DNA of 64,000 nucleotides from Rosa chinensis (GCF_002994745.2 NC_037089.1:78020347-78084346), one strand, 5' to 3'. Positions 12,393-25,155 are shown, counted from the first letter of the stretch. The notes: generated from the letters alone by a model not told the origin. Translations and numbers: made by a program.

Positions 12393-13950
12393 TTTGTTGA
12401 TAGCCGCATTTTAATGTGATATTTTAAATGTTAATTCCTCACATTTTGCTTAGTTATTCCTTAACGAATCGATTTTTAACTTAATTTCTATTTTTAGGTA
12501 CATTGGAGTAGATGAAGAAGAAATGAGTGTTACGTCCATAATTACCTAGAAATGATGGAGAAGAATGAAAATGCACTAAAAAGTCAACCTTGAATATTTT
12601 CTTACTCCGGCTAGGAGAATCAGAGCCAAACAAAGAAGAAGGAGCGGCCGCCTGACCAAATGAACTTCAAATGAGCTGAAACCTTCCAGATCCATTCTAG
12701 ACACCCAAAGGATCATTTCTTATGAAGAGTGCCAGAGAAAAATATGAGTGGAAGGCCTTCAAACAATCAGCCCAATTTTCTACAGAAGCAAAACCGAAAA
12801 ACTGGACCTGTAAGAGGTCCAGCAGCATTTCCGGCCCAACCACATGGATTGAAGCTCTGAAAATTTGTCAGGATGATCTACACTCATAGAGGAACATTTG
12901 ATATGAAGAAATCGGAGGCCCAATATGAAGTTTTGATGGAGAAATAATTGAAGGAATAAAGGGGCAGAAATTCACCTCTAAATCTGCTAACAAACTTTGT
13001 CAAACTTAGAGAGGAAAATCATTCCTAATTGAGAAAAAGATAACCAAGTTGCAAGCAAGTGGAAAATCTTGAGGAGGAAAATCAATTCAAGTTAAACAAG
13101 TGATAAACAAGTGGGAAGATTTTTTTTACAAATTTGTCTAACATATCTAGCCCTTCATTTATGTTCATCTCCACCCTCCATTCATCATTTTTTGGGCTAT
13201 AAATACACTTCTCCTCTCACTCTCAAAATACCAATTCCTTCATCCATTCCATCTTCTTTGTCTCTCCATTTCCTTTCCATTTTCTCTCATCCTCTAGTGC
13301 ATTCAACGTTTCAAGCAAGGGAGAAGAAGAAGAAGAAGAAGGAGCCGTGAGCATCATCATCCATCCTCCACCTTGAAGCTTACTTTCGAGATTCAAGAAT
13401 CCATAACGTTTCATCCTTCATCCCCATCTCCATCTCACGGTGTAATTCAACCTCTTTCTTTGTAATCTTGCTTAGTTTCGTGAGAATTGTTTTTAGTTGA
13501 CATTTATGTTTGAACAAGGTTTATATTCTGAAATTTTATGATTGAATAAAGAATTTCGATTCTTATGTTGTGATTCCAAAGTTGCTTATGTGTGATTGTT
13601 CGATTGAATTTGCTTTATAGATATCTTTTGTATTTTAATCTTATGTGGTTCGAAACACTTAGGGTTTTGATATGAATGGTGCTAGGTTTAAGAACATGAA
13701 ATCGACTTTTCGTTTTGTGTAAACTTGAATCAAAGTAGTAAAGGTTTTGGACAAAAATCGAATTCAATAGAAGAGGATTGCAATTAGGTGAACTTATTCA
13801 TACTAAGTTGTACACTTGAGTTGATAGCCTTTCTATGTGTTTCATGCGTTGAACATGTCATGATTGACTAGCTTTCTAGGGCTTGATTACATGTTTGATA
13901 GGATTAGTCTATGTGCTTTCACTTAGATTAATTAGCATTGAAAAGTAAAA

Positions 13951-16900
13951 TGTCACACCCCGAATTTTGAAATAAGGATTCAAATCCGGAACATGACTAA
14001 TAACAATACAAACAACGTTCTGAATTTTTCTCTCAGAAACAACCACTAGTTACACCTCTTAATATTACATAAACCAAATCCTCAAGCTACTTATTACAGC
14101 ACACTCTCACCAAATCGAATTGTAAAACTCAATGAGTATAATTCTCCTCACAAAACAAATGCTGTAAATCTAATACTAATTCTCTAAACTGCACGATCAC
14201 TGCCCTGATTCTCCTGACCTGTGAGATTACCCGCTACACAATTTGAATAGTGTACCGGGATTGCAACAACACCAAACCCGATAAGCTTTTTGCAAAGCTC
14301 GTGAGTAAACAAGAAAGAACTGTTGATTATTTAAATTACAATTATTATAACTCAAGTAAACAATCAACACACTCACAAGGTAACTCCAAAAATCATATAA
14401 ACACAAAAGTATGTATTTTTCGATACTCACTTTTAAAACTCAATCAACAAATATTGCATCATTAATATAAATAACATTAAAGCAATGCATGCTTGATTTT
14501 CTTTTTACCAACACCTTCACATATTCAAAATATATCATGGATAGATATTTGATCAATTTCACTTAACACCTTCACATATTTCAAATATATCATAGATAGA
14601 TATTTGATCAATTTCAGTCTTTTTAGTGAATTTTCAGATTAACTGGTAACAAATCATAAATCCACGTGTTAGGGTCCAACGTACTATACCCAAAACACGG
14701 GAAAACCAGGTTGACTGGTAACATATCATAAATCCACATGCTAGGGTCCAACGTACTATACCAAAGCATGGGACAGCCATCAGCATACCAAGGACACTAC
14801 CAAAGTATGTATACTCAAAGTAAGCAACCTTCCTAAGAGTATAATAGTGCACTATCTGTAGGGACTAGGGCCCAAGGCTAACTTCCACATAACACCAAAA
14901 CACATTTACCAGTAATTCACTTAAGCACGGGGTAGTAGATAACACCCGGCTTCACAATTGTACTTCTCAGACATAACCAATTTCTCAACATACAATCTTT
15001 ATAAATTTTAGATTGTATAAATGTGTATAAATGTATATGTACACCCATATAAAGAGACATATTATTTCAAGGCAAATCTTTACTTCTTAAAATAATTTCC
15101 ACATATTCATAATTGGCCATATAAAATAGCTTTCACATCACATGATCAACATTTCATTATTCAACAATTAAATGAGAGATTAATAGCTTGAATAATATCC
15201 AATTCATTCTCAATCATTTCATCATACCAATCACACATCAATCAACATATATATTTCACGTAAATATATATATACGTAATCATCCGCTCAGGAATGACCA
15301 CTAATACCAACTATAGTTCAAGTATAGAAACCGTGAAATTCATTTGTATAATAAAATCATTTTACTTACCTATGGACCGTAGTTGATCAAGTCCATATGA
15401 TTTAAAACAAATATTTATTCCATAAATATTTTCACACAATTACGACAAAATAAAGTAATTAAATTTATTCGGTTCGTAATATGAACCACGTGAGGTTTAC
15501 TCACCTCTAATCCCGCTGCGTCTTCAATTTCACAAAAACACGTCAAAACCGCTCACCAAGGAAGACCGTCAATCACCTAAATCCAATATGACCATAACTT
15601 AGCCAACCAACTCATAAATAAAAATAAAGACGATCCAACGGTCGGATTCTAAGATAAAGACGATCCAACGGTCGGATTCGAAAATAAAGATGATCCAACG
15701 GTCGGATCCTCACGGATCGCCCTTAGGATCATCCTCCAAAATTATCATGAAGATCCAACGGTCGGATCTTCCTAAATCGTCCTTATAAACATCTCCACAA
15801 AATTTCATGAAAATCCGACGGTCGGATTCTCACGAATCGCCTTCCGAATCACTATTTCACAAATATACGAAGATCCAACGGTCGGATCTTCGCCCGTGAC
15901 CTCACAAAGTCATCGGGACAGTCATACGATCAATATATTAAAATTTGAAGTAAAACTGATGGTCTGATCTTCACAGATCGTAAACCGAAGATAAAACGTA
16001 AAACCGTTAAAACGTAAAACCACTATTTATCCACTTTTTCTAAAATAACCATGTGATATATCAAAACGCTCGTATGGATGCGTAGATCATCGCCTAGATA
16101 ATGAAAACTCAAAAAAAGGTCCGACGCGCCGCCACAATCGGTGGTCAGACGGCGGTCAACGCGGCGGTCAACCACCTCCGATGCAAAAGTTTTCAACCAC
16201 AAACTTCTTCAAAATAAAAGGGTGATCAACTTTCATAAGTCATAACTAGCACAAAGTCTGAAAATGAACGGAAGTAGGAGAAATTACCTAAAACAGTCAT
16301 GATGGCCGGAAAATTTCCAGAAACGCGCGAAATTTGCAGAAACCGTCCAACCGATTTTTCCACGTAAAAACTTCATCTTTTGGCCTCTATTCCTTCTGGA
16401 GAGTTGTTAAGAACATCAAGGCGAACTCACTGGTTCAAGAATCACTCAAAACGAAGCTCTACAGCTCGAGATATCACGATCGAAAGCTTCGGTAGCCGGA
16501 AAAATTCCAGAATCCGGCGAGTTTGAATTCCGACGTAAAAACGTCAACAACTCACTTCGATCTCTTCATGAAAGTTTTTTAGAACTTCAATATGAGTTCA
16601 CCAGCGCAAGAATCACAAGAAATGATGGTCTGTAGCTCAAGATATCGCGATCGAAAGGTTTTGGTTTTCGATGGAAAACCGGCGGAGCTCCGACGAACGT
16701 GAAACCGGTTACTCCAGATGCGATCCTTCTGGTATGATGATCAGCAGGTTGAGGCGAGTTCATAGATCTAAGGATCAGAAGTTTTGGTGGCCGGAGCTAG
16801 GAGAAAACCGGCGTTGACTCAAATCGAACTCAAATCGAAACGAGCTTGCCGCCGCCGCTACAGGCCTTACCACCGTGAAAGGCTGCCACAGACGGCCTCA

Positions 16901-17376
16901 GAGGAGTGAGGTGAAGCTGCTGGACGTGGTTGATCGTCCAGAGGTGGCCGGAAGAGGAAGATAGACGCCGGCGAAGGAAGAGGCCGACGCGGCTCGAGAG
17001 AGAGAAAAAGAAACTGAGTTTCTAAAATGGGAAAGAAAAGAAATATTTTGGGAAATTTTCTGAAAATGGAAGCTTTATATAAAACTGGAAACTTTTTCGA
17101 AAAATTATAATTAATTCCTACGAACTCCGAATATTACGTTCCACATATGCACGCGATTGTATCGACGAGCTCTACAACTTTCATGAAGGAAATTTTCCCA
17201 AATTCGGTACGTATAAAAAAGTCACTTTTTGAGACCCCCTAAATAACGTTCGTTTTCGAAAATAAAATCGTTCGAACTACTTCCACAACTTCTCCAAGTT
17301 TCGTACTCGCTCCTAATACCGAGAAATCAATTATAAAAATCCACGGAATTTAATTTGGATTTTTCGGGATATTACA
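13951..17376 (-). mobile_element. Solo LTR of 3.4 kb, chromovirus-type, nested in another solo LTR
   Basis: An exact taaaa target duplication lies at 13946-13950 and 17377-17381. The 3426-bp insert runs tgtcacacccc to cgggatattaca. Its right half resembles the same part of the 2.5-kb LTRs at 34918 and 42297 (shared blocks around acatatgcacgcg and the following actttc-tgaag segment), in the same orientation. It is therefore likely a related Ty3/gypsy chromovirus LTR on the minus strand. It contains internal tandem duplications at about 14511-14616 and 14639-14772 and the array at 15632-15889. No coding sequence was found. Confidence 0.8.
15632..15889. repeat. Periodic gatccaacggtcggat array
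   Basis: Six copies of the near-palindrome gatccaacggtcggat (one is aatccgacggtcggat) start at about 15632, 15662, 15692, 15753, 15813 and 15873, spaced 30, 30, 61, 60 and 60 bp. The spacers are related but degenerate (tcctcacggatcgccttaggatc-like). A diverged seventh copy may lie near 15958. The array is inside the inner solo LTR. Confidence 0.85.
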
Positions 17377-17758
17377 TAAAATATGGGAAATCGTTTGCTT
17401 TCGAATGTTTCACATGATCAACTCCTTTCACATGACTCGGAAGAACAATGTAGGGTTAATTCGAATTCAATGATAAACTAGGGTTTAATCTTTGTTTCTT
17501 ATGTTTCATTCTTGTACATGTGTTTTTATATTTTCTTTATTTTAATTTTCAATTCTTTAATTCTTAAAACCCCCCCTTATTTTTGTTCACTTGTATATAT
17601 TTATTCTTTATTTTATTTCTGTAAATAATACTTTTCTTTATTTGTTACACAATTACAGGTGTACCCTCAATCCCCGGAATAGAACGATCCCTATTTACTT
17701 ATATTACTAACGACATTTCAGGGTTAAATTGCGCGCTTGCTTTGAGCGCATCATTTGT

Positions 17759-18899
17759 GTTGCTGATTGTAAAAGAACTTAGGAGATATATGCTTGGTGT
17801 TGTCGCCCTTGATGAAACCTAACTTCATTTGCTCAATACAAGCTGCATTATCTTCATAAATGCATGTAGGTTCATCTGTGGTAGACTTCAAACCATAAGT
17901 TCCTAGAATGTGTCTAACTACAGACCTTAGCCATATGCATTCTCGCACGGCTTCATGTAGAGCGATAATCTCTGCATGATTTGAGGAAGTAGCAATAAGG
18001 GTCTGCTTTGTAGACCTCCAAGATATCGCAGTGCTTCCCATGGTAAAGACATAACCCGTTTGAGAGCGACCTTTGTGAGGGTCAGAGAGATACTCTGCAT
18101 CAGCAAAACCCATCAAAACATCGTTGTCATTTTGATGGAAGGGAGGAGGAGCACGGAAGGTGGCGTTTTGCCTTGTGGAGTTCGATCCCACACTTCCGTT
18201 ATTTCTTTTCTCTCTGTAGGGATAGAACAAGCCCATATCAATCGTACCTCTCAAGTATCGAAAGATTGTCTTTATGCCAATCCAATGGTGGCGTGTTGGC
18301 GCAGAACTGTGTCGAGCTAACAAGTTCATTGCAAATGAGATGTCCGGTCTTGTGCATTGAGCTAAGTACAATAATGAGCCTATTGCACTTAGATAGGGCA
18401 CTTCAGCCTCTAATAAGTCTTCGTCCTCATCCCTTGGAAGAAATGATCTTTTTCAGGCTCGTACTCACAGGCTTTGCTTTATCTTTATTAAAGCACCTTA
18501 ATAATTTTTTAGTATATGCTGACTGATGGATCAGAATCCCATCACTATGGTGCTCCAGTTCTAGTCCGAGGTAAAACCGTGTTTTCCCAAGATCTTTCAT
18601 CTCAAATTCGGATTTCAATTACTTAGCAGTTTCCTTTAACTCATCTAGAGTTCCAATTAGGTTCATGTCATCGACACAAACTGCTACAATTGAAAATCCG
18701 GAACTTGTCCTCTTTATAAACACTCATGGGCATATTTCATTGTTGACATATCCATTCCCAATCAAGTAGTCACTTAGACGGTTATACCACATCCGTCCGG
18801 ATTGGTTCAATCCATATAGTGAGCGTCTCAATCTTATTGAAAATGCGCTCCGTGGTTTAGAGTCACTTGACTTGGGTAATTGAAGTCCATCTAAAACCT

Positions 18900-18939
<40 letters not shown>

Positions 18940-21900
18940 GAATCTATATCCCCATAGAGATATGCTGTAATCACATCCATAAGCTGCATGTCAAGTTTTT
19001 TGGAAACTGCCAAACTAACAAGCTAGCGGAACGTTATAACTTCCATTACGGGAGAATATGTCTCCTCGTAGTCGATTCCAGGGTGTTGTGAGAAACCTTG
19101 AGCCACAAGGCGGGCTTTGTATCTAACAACCTCATTTTTCTTATTACGCTTTCTAACAAAGACCCATTTATGACCAACAGGCTTTATACTTGGGGGTGTC
19201 AGAGTTATAGGCCCAAATACCTGTCTCTTTGTTAATGAATCCAGTTCAACTTAGATCGCATCTTTCCATTTAGGCCAGTCTGCTCTTCATTGATATTCCT
19301 CAACGGAGTGAGGTTCGATATCATCGTGTTCTATAATTCCTTGAGCAATAGAATATGCAAACGTATCATCAAAGATAATAGAATCTCGATTCAACGTCTC
19401 ATGTACACTAGTGTAATTCATGGAGATCTCCCTATTCACTGGAATTGGTTCTAACATTGGAGCGTCCCCCAATGATGTCTCTTGGACATAACCATAATCT
19501 GGAATATCTTCATGAAACAGGTTATTTATGTCGATGATTAATGGATCTTTCTGTTCCAAACTCGCTTTCTTTCTCGGGTGAGAATCTATCGAACCTTTGG
19601 GCCTCCCAAATTTCCTTGCTGGGAGCTCGGCCTGAGCCACATTGCCATCACTATTAGTGGTAGAGGCACCATGCCCAATACCCCTAGGGGTGGTGCCATG
19701 TCCATGATTTTTAGGGACATCAATCCTTGCAGGCACGTTTGTAGCAGGTATATGTGATCTTGTCATTTTAACGATATCAGAAAACGCATCAGGCATAAAG
19801 TCTGCTACGTTCTGAAGATCGAGAATTCTCCACACTTCAATTTCGGACTATATGGTTCGGGGATCAAGATGAGACAAAGTGGGGACAGACCACGACAATT
19901 CATGTCGTTCCTGTTGAACATTATTGTTCCTATCTCCCCCTAACGACGGGAAGATTGTCTCATCAAAGTGACAATCCTCAAATCTAGCGGTAAGTAGATT
20001 GCCTGTCAAGGGTTCTAAGTAGCGGATAATGGTTGGAGAGTCATATCCAACATAAATGCCTAATCGTCTTTGAGGACCCATTTTGGTTCGCTGTGGCAGC
20101 GCAATTCGCACATAAACTGTACACCCAAATATGCACAAGTGTGAGACATCAGGCTCATATCAAGTAACCATCTGGGATGCAGAAAAGGGTTGAGTGGCAG
20201 TAAACCTCTGAAGAATGAGCACAGTTGCATGCAATATTGCATAGCCCCAAGCAAAAACAGGGAGATTGGTGCGCATAACCAATGCTCTAGCGACCATTTG
20301 AAGTCTTTTAATGGCAGCTTCTGCGAGACCATTTTGGGTGTGAACATGAGGAACAGGGTGTTCAACCTCAATCTCAATGGACATGCAATAGTCATCAAAC
20401 GTTTTTTATGTAAACTCTCCAGCATTGTCAAGACGAATTGACTTAATGGGACGATCAGGGTGGTGAGCCCTTAATTTAATGATTTGTGCTAGGAGTTTAG
20501 CAAATGCAGCATTTCTTGTGGACAATAGCATGACATGTGACCATCGTGTCGATGCATCAACTAACACCATAAAATATCTAAACGGTCCGCAAGTTGGTTG
20601 AATAGGTCTACAAATATCACCTTGGATTCTTTGTAAGAATGAAATATTTTCTTTAATGTTCTTTGCATAGGATGATCTCGATCCTAATTTTGCTAAAGAG
20701 CAGGCTTTGCAAAGCGAAAGATGGGCTTTAGAATCAACCAGGGAAGTATCCGGTTGAGCCACGAAGTCACAATTGACTTTAAAAGTAGAAAAAGGAACCA
20801 AGGAGGTATTGGTGTCGTCAATACCACTTTTGGGTCGCAGGGGGTAGGCGGCGCTAGCCCTACCTTGGATCGAATTTTGGTTCTTACTTCTTTTCGTTTT
20901 GAAAGATGGATGTCCGTGTGAAGTCTTTAATATACGGATTATCATATCACGACGTGGGTGTCCCAAACGGTCATGCCAAGGCCTATATGTGTCAGAATCC
21001 CATAAGTCATCTTTCATGACATGGTTGGATTCAATAATTCGAATAGTGGTTGCATACAACCCACTAGATCGACACATAAGTTTCTCTAATACTCGTTTAT
21101 GTCCGTAGTCATTAGAGGTGATGCAAAGGAACTCTTGTCCATTCTCACAATGTGTTTTCACATGAAAACCTTTGGCTCTTATATCTTTAAAACTGAATAG
21201 GGTTCTTCCAGTCCTAGGAGCATATAGAGCTTCGGTGACATTAATACTTGTGCCATTTAGCAACATAAATTTAGCTGGTCCTCGACCATGAATCAATTGT
21301 GATGGTCCAGCCATCATAGTCACAAAAGATCGACTAGGCGTCATCCATAGAAATAGTTGCCTATGTCGCAATATAGTCTGTGTGGTGCCACTATCAACAA
21401 GGCATTCCGACTCTCCAGGCAACATACTGAAAAATAATAAAGTTCGAAATTAAAACATGTCCATGACATCGAATAATAATACGATACTTTATTAGTAAAG
21501 ATAGCCAATGATTACATCAAATGTCCCAAAAAGTCTAATACAAAATAAAATCAAACTAAAACACATTGTAGTCACTCTATCCGTTTGGTAACTCCAATCA
21601 AATATGATCAGGAAAGTAGAGAGAGATGTTAGTGGAGCGAGACTCTCTTAAGTACCATTAATCTCAATGAATTTCCTAGACATTATATTTCATTGGGTGC
21701 ACCACATAAGAAAGAGTTTAATACAATTGTCATTTATTGGCTAAGGCATATTGCCATTACAAAAATTCTTGGAAAATAAAGGGACTAATCTAATCAAAGT
21801 CTGCGGCATCCTTGTGCACTTCATGGTCAGCTTTGAAGTCCTCTATGGTGAGATGGATGTCTCCACCATTTTCTTCTTCTTCTGCAAGGTACACTTCTTG

Positions 21901-22903
21901 CTCCCTCAGGTCCCTGTATGCCATATATCTTGAAGCTAGTTGCTCGCTTGCCTTGCATTGCTTGAACCAATGCTCACTTGATCCACATCGATGACACATG
22001 TCATTATGGTTGCCTCCTTTTAGCTGAGGTGCATGTTGTGCACGTTGTGGGCGCTCCCCAGGAGGGTTGGTGCCACCACCATGACCTATGACGCCTCCAC
22101 CACGAGCCAGGGCGCCACCACCACGACCACCTCTCCCACGTGTGGCATTGCCACCACGTGTATCCGCACCAAACTTGCTGTTTCCTTCCTTGTTAGGGAG
22201 GTTATATGGACCCATGCGTCCCTCATATCCCTTATTCTTGGGGTTTCGCTCCTTGTGCCCTCTTTTGGGTGCATTATAATTCGCCACATGAATGCTTTTA
22301 GTTCCAATGGGTATTAAATTATAATTCCTCATGAGTATGTTATCATGTTTCTTAGCTACAGATATGAGATTGAGAAGCTGATGAAACCTCGTGATCCGTC
22401 CAGCATTGACTTCAGTGTTGTATTGCTTTGATACCACAATGGCTGAAACGGGGAAGGTGGAGAGAGTTTTCTCAATTAGCTCTTGCTCTGTGACAGGTTA
22501 TCCACAAAACCTCAACATGGACTGTAGGCAAAGAGTTTATGAATTATATTCAGCAACAGACTTGAAATCAGCACAGCGCAGATTGTTCCATTGAACCTTC
22601 AAGTCAGGGAGGAGGGAATCTTGGACATTGCCAAAGCGCTCTTCTAGCGCTAGCCATAACTCTCTTGCATCCTTGATCGAAAAATACTCCAATCTGAGTG
22701 TCTTATCCAAATGGCATCGCATCAAGATAACTGCTTGAGCATGTTTTATAGGTTCACACGAACACACGATCTGGGTTAGGTGCCTGGATTATGCGTAATA
22801 TTCCCTTTGAAGTGAGGTGGTTCTCAACATCGGTTACCCAACTGTGGTAATCCGAGCCTGTTGAGTCAAGCATGAGAAATTCGAGTCTAGGTTCATTCGA
22901 CAT
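17759..22903 (-). pseudogene. Broken copia gag-pol
   Basis: On the minus strand, gag starts at the ATG 22901-22903 (MSNEPRLEFLMLDSTGSDYH). It shifts frame near 22760 and includes a CCHC knuckle (CHRCGSSEHWFKQC, about 21965-22005). Protease follows with LVDSGTTQTIL near 21380. Integrase is split over 21425-20160 (LDNAGEFT, then TQNGLAEAAIKRL). The RT region (about 19280-18430) is badly eroded and contains an AT microsatellite at 18901-18937. RNase H is fairly well kept at 18401-17759 (GFADAEYLSDPHKGRSQTGY). At least seven frame or stop breaks separate these blocks. The C-terminus is displaced to 12256-12392 by a solo LTR insertion. It cannot make functional protein. Confidence 0.85.
18901..18937. 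repeat. (AT)n microsatellite
   Basis: An uninterrupted TA/AT run within the eroded RT region of the copia pseudogene. It adds to the loss of reading frame there. Confidence 0.95.
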
Positions 22904-23650
22904 CCTGAAAATAAGAAGAGAATATATATTAGTTTCGGAGCTAAACTTCCACGAAAACTAAGATTTCCAAGCTATGCTACCAAGAAAATAATTTCCAAGA
23001 ATCTTTTTTGGATTAGACCAAACAATAATGTTTTAATATGGTCACAATTTGATGCTTGCGGACGCTCTTAGTCCGAGGATTATGAACACTCTTAGTTCAT
23101 ACGAACACTCTTAGTTCGTTAAGCGTGAATCCCCACAATTCCTCTTTATTAAATAATCGAACCATGTTCGTATATTGAAAATCCTACAGAAAATAAAGGA
23201 ATTTAAAAGACAAGAAAGCAGGAACTTTAATCTTTAAAACTTGTTGAAATTCAAAGCAGATTCGTTTCTGAATAACTCCTACTTCGAATGGTGTATAGAT
23301 CTCAAAAAGACTCCAATAGGGCTGAAATTTAGAGGTCAGATAGAAGAGGCAGAGATGAACAACTTTGATGAAGGAAGGATTTTGATCTGAGGTCCTAATC
23401 AAGATGTTTCCGAGTGTGTAAACAGGATGATCTGCACAGGAACGAGGGTGCTACTGTGCTGCAGGGGCAGCAGGCGTGCGACGATGCTGCAGGGGCAGTA
23501 GGAGCCACACGAGTGCTCAAGGGCTGCAGGTGCAGCGTACGGTATGGCTAATAAGGACTAGGAGCTTGCTGCAGTTTTTGGTTAAAGAAATTTCGAGTGT
23601 TAGGGTTTTTTTCTAGCTAGGGCTTGGGTTAGAGTATCGTGCTGATAACA

Positions 23651-23926
23651 TGTTGTAGAGAATTGGATAATTGTATTGTATTCATCTCACCATGAGGTTT
23701 ATATAGGGTTACATCATGTATACAAAAGGCAATACATAATAGCTATACTAATCAATCGCACATTACAAGTATGTCAATCGCATGCATTATGAGTCTGTTA
23801 ATCGCATGCATTATGAGTCTGTCAATCGCATGCATTACGAGTCTGTCAATTGCATACATTACAAGTCTGTCAATCACATACATTAAGCAATACCTATTGC
23901 ATGAATAGTCATTATCATTTACAACA
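23651..23926 (-). repeat. 5' LTR of the decayed copia element
   Basis: It pairs with 11676-11879 but is 72 bp longer because it holds three extra copies of a 24-bp unit (cores such as gtcaatcgcatgcatta). Adjacent bases 23638-23650 are the complement of the primer-binding site. The 124 bases that follow (23927-24050) show nothing recognisable. Confidence 0.85.
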
Positions 23927-24059
23927 TTTTAAACATTAATTTCTCAAACTAGTATAACTCAAAAATTACGGTGCAATTTAGTTATTATGGGTGCAAAGGT
24001 TAAATTTTGATCATTTTATGTCAACAGAACATATTGTTAACAAGATTTGATATGTTTCA

Positions 24060-25155
24060 GCATGACATTGCATTGCACGGGTGCCTTCAAGGTTGTCGTA
24101 GAATTGGCTGCACGATATCATCTACGAGTTTATTCGACCACATATGATCATCATCGTTGTTGCCACTTACTGGAAGATAATTTGGGGGGCCAACATCCCA
24201 CGTAAAGTGCATGTGTTCATATGGAGATTACTTAGAGGCATTTTACCTACAAGAAGAGCTCTCTCCCATAAGGTTAGTCTTCTTGATAGTAATTGTCTTT
24301 TTGTAATCATGCCTTAGAAGATGGATTACACTTGTTCAGAGATTGTGATTTTACCACATGGTTTTGGGTGTGTACCAAATTGGGCCTTTTGGCCAAGAAG
24401 GTGACTGCTTCATGTGTGGAGGATTGGGTGTTCAACGTCATTGATAAATTGGATGGTAACCAACGTTGTGCTTTTTTCATGTCACTCTGGGTCATATGGT
24501 TTGAAAGAAATAATGTCTTGTGGAACGGGAATTTCTTCTGTGCATCTAATGCTGCTCAATGGGCTAGTAAATTTCTTGAGGAATATCAGCAACTTCATGT
24601 GCATGGAAATGCGAAAGGTAGAAGGGAAAAGACCAAATGGCAGAACCCTCCTAGTGGGCGTTTGAAAGTGAATGTGGATGGGAGTTACCGGGCTGATCAT
24701 GGTGATGGTGGAGTGGGAGTTATGATGCGTGATGAAAATGGTATGTGTTTGTCAGCTCTAGTTCGGTATTTCCCACATGCTTCATCTGCTTTACATATGG
24801 AGGCTGAAGCATGTAGAGCTGGGCTTTTATTGGCAATCCATCAGGACATGAACGTTATTGATATTGAGAGCGATTGTTCCCTTGTTGTCACTACTCTACA
24901 GCGTGAGGTGGAAGATAGATCTGACATTGGGCGTATTATCGATGATTGTAAGTCATATTTAACATATTTTCACTCAATTCAGGTTAGTTACATCTTCCGT
25001 GAAGCAAATGGTGTGGCCAACAGGTTAGCGCACGTTGCTAGTTTTAATATGTTTCAACAGGACATTGCATTGCACGAGTGACTTCAAAGTTGTCGTAGAA
25101 TTGACTGCACGATGTCATCTACGAGTTTATTCGACCACCTATGATCATCATGGTC
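24060..25155 (+). repeat. Direct repeats of about 95 bp flanking a LINE fragment
   Basis: The segment at about 24060-24155 (starting catgacattgcattgcacg) recurs at about 25058-25153 (starting aggacattgcattgcacg) with a handful of substitutions. The second copy overlaps the last codons of the RNase H frame and its stop, so the first is the tail of an upstream copy of the same LINE sequence. This points to a partial tandem duplication or two insertions. Confidence 0.75.
24167..25081 (+). pseudogene. LINE ORF2 C-terminal remnant (zinc-binding RT region plus RNase H)
   Basis: The first part (about 24170-24300) reads IIWGANIPRKVHVFIWRLLR then GILPTRRALSHKVSLLD, the zf-RVT segment of plant LINE ORF2. 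A small deletion near 24300 shifts frame into the 262-codon open frame ending at 25081. That frame contains a plant RNase H-like domain: LKVNVDGSY (first acidic residue), MEAEACRAGLL, DIESDC and REANGVANRLAH. There is no upstream endonuclease or RT. It might pass as a stand-alone RNase H-like gene, but the broken zf-RVT region and the flanking direct repeats favour a LINE fragment. Confidence 0.75.

Larger units (their letters stand above)
12398..17753 (+). mobile_element. Solo LTR of about 1.9 kb inserted in the copia element (itself split)
   Basis: The 5-bp target duplication tttgt lies at 12393-12397 and 17754-17758. The insert begins tgatagccgca and ends gcgcatca, the TG...CA ends of an LTR. 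Without the inner insertion (13951-17376 plus one target copy) it is 1925 bp. Its last 100 bases (cccggaatagaacgatcc through gcgcatca) look like the 3' end of long LTRs in plant Ty3/gypsy Athila/Tat-type elements; that assignment is from memory of the pattern. No internal region or second LTR is present, so this is a solo LTR left by LTR-LTR recombination. Confidence 0.75.
11676..23926 (-). mobile_element. Decayed Ty1/copia element, split by nested solo LTRs
   Basis: The terminal repeats lie at 11676-11879 (3' LTR) and 23651-23926 (5' LTR) on the minus strand. Next to the left LTR is ctcccccttgg, the complement of a polypurine tract. Next to the right LTR is the complement of tgttatcagcacg, a primer-binding site used by many plant copia elements. 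The inner order on the minus strand is gag, protease, integrase, RT, RNase H, as in copia. The LTRs differ at roughly 8 of 204 aligned bases plus a 72-bp repeat-number difference, so the insertion is old. The 5-bp flanks (tttct and tttta) do not match, so no target duplication is proven. The body is interrupted by the insertion at 12398-17753. Confidence 0.85.

Noticed and set aside
12398..13950. Host gene in the 1.9-kb stretch (frame 13111-13350)
   Set aside because: The stretch is bounded by TG...CA ends and a tttgt duplication as part of an LTR. The frame is Ser/Pro/Leu low complexity ending in a gaagaa microsatellite.
15632..15889. CRISPR-like regular spacing of a short repeat
   Set aside because: The spacers are related to one another and the array lies inside a plant LTR. 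There are no cas genes, and this is a eukaryotic genome.
17751..22903. Endogenous pararetrovirus
   Set aside because: LTRs, a primer-binding site, the order protease-integrase-RT-RNase H and the copia-type RNase H motifs identify a Ty1/copia element. No movement or coat protein motif was seen.
24293..25081. Independent host RNase H-like gene
   Set aside because: The upstream zf-RVT segment is out of frame and the copy is flanked by duplicated LINE tail, so a LINE remnant is the simpler reading.
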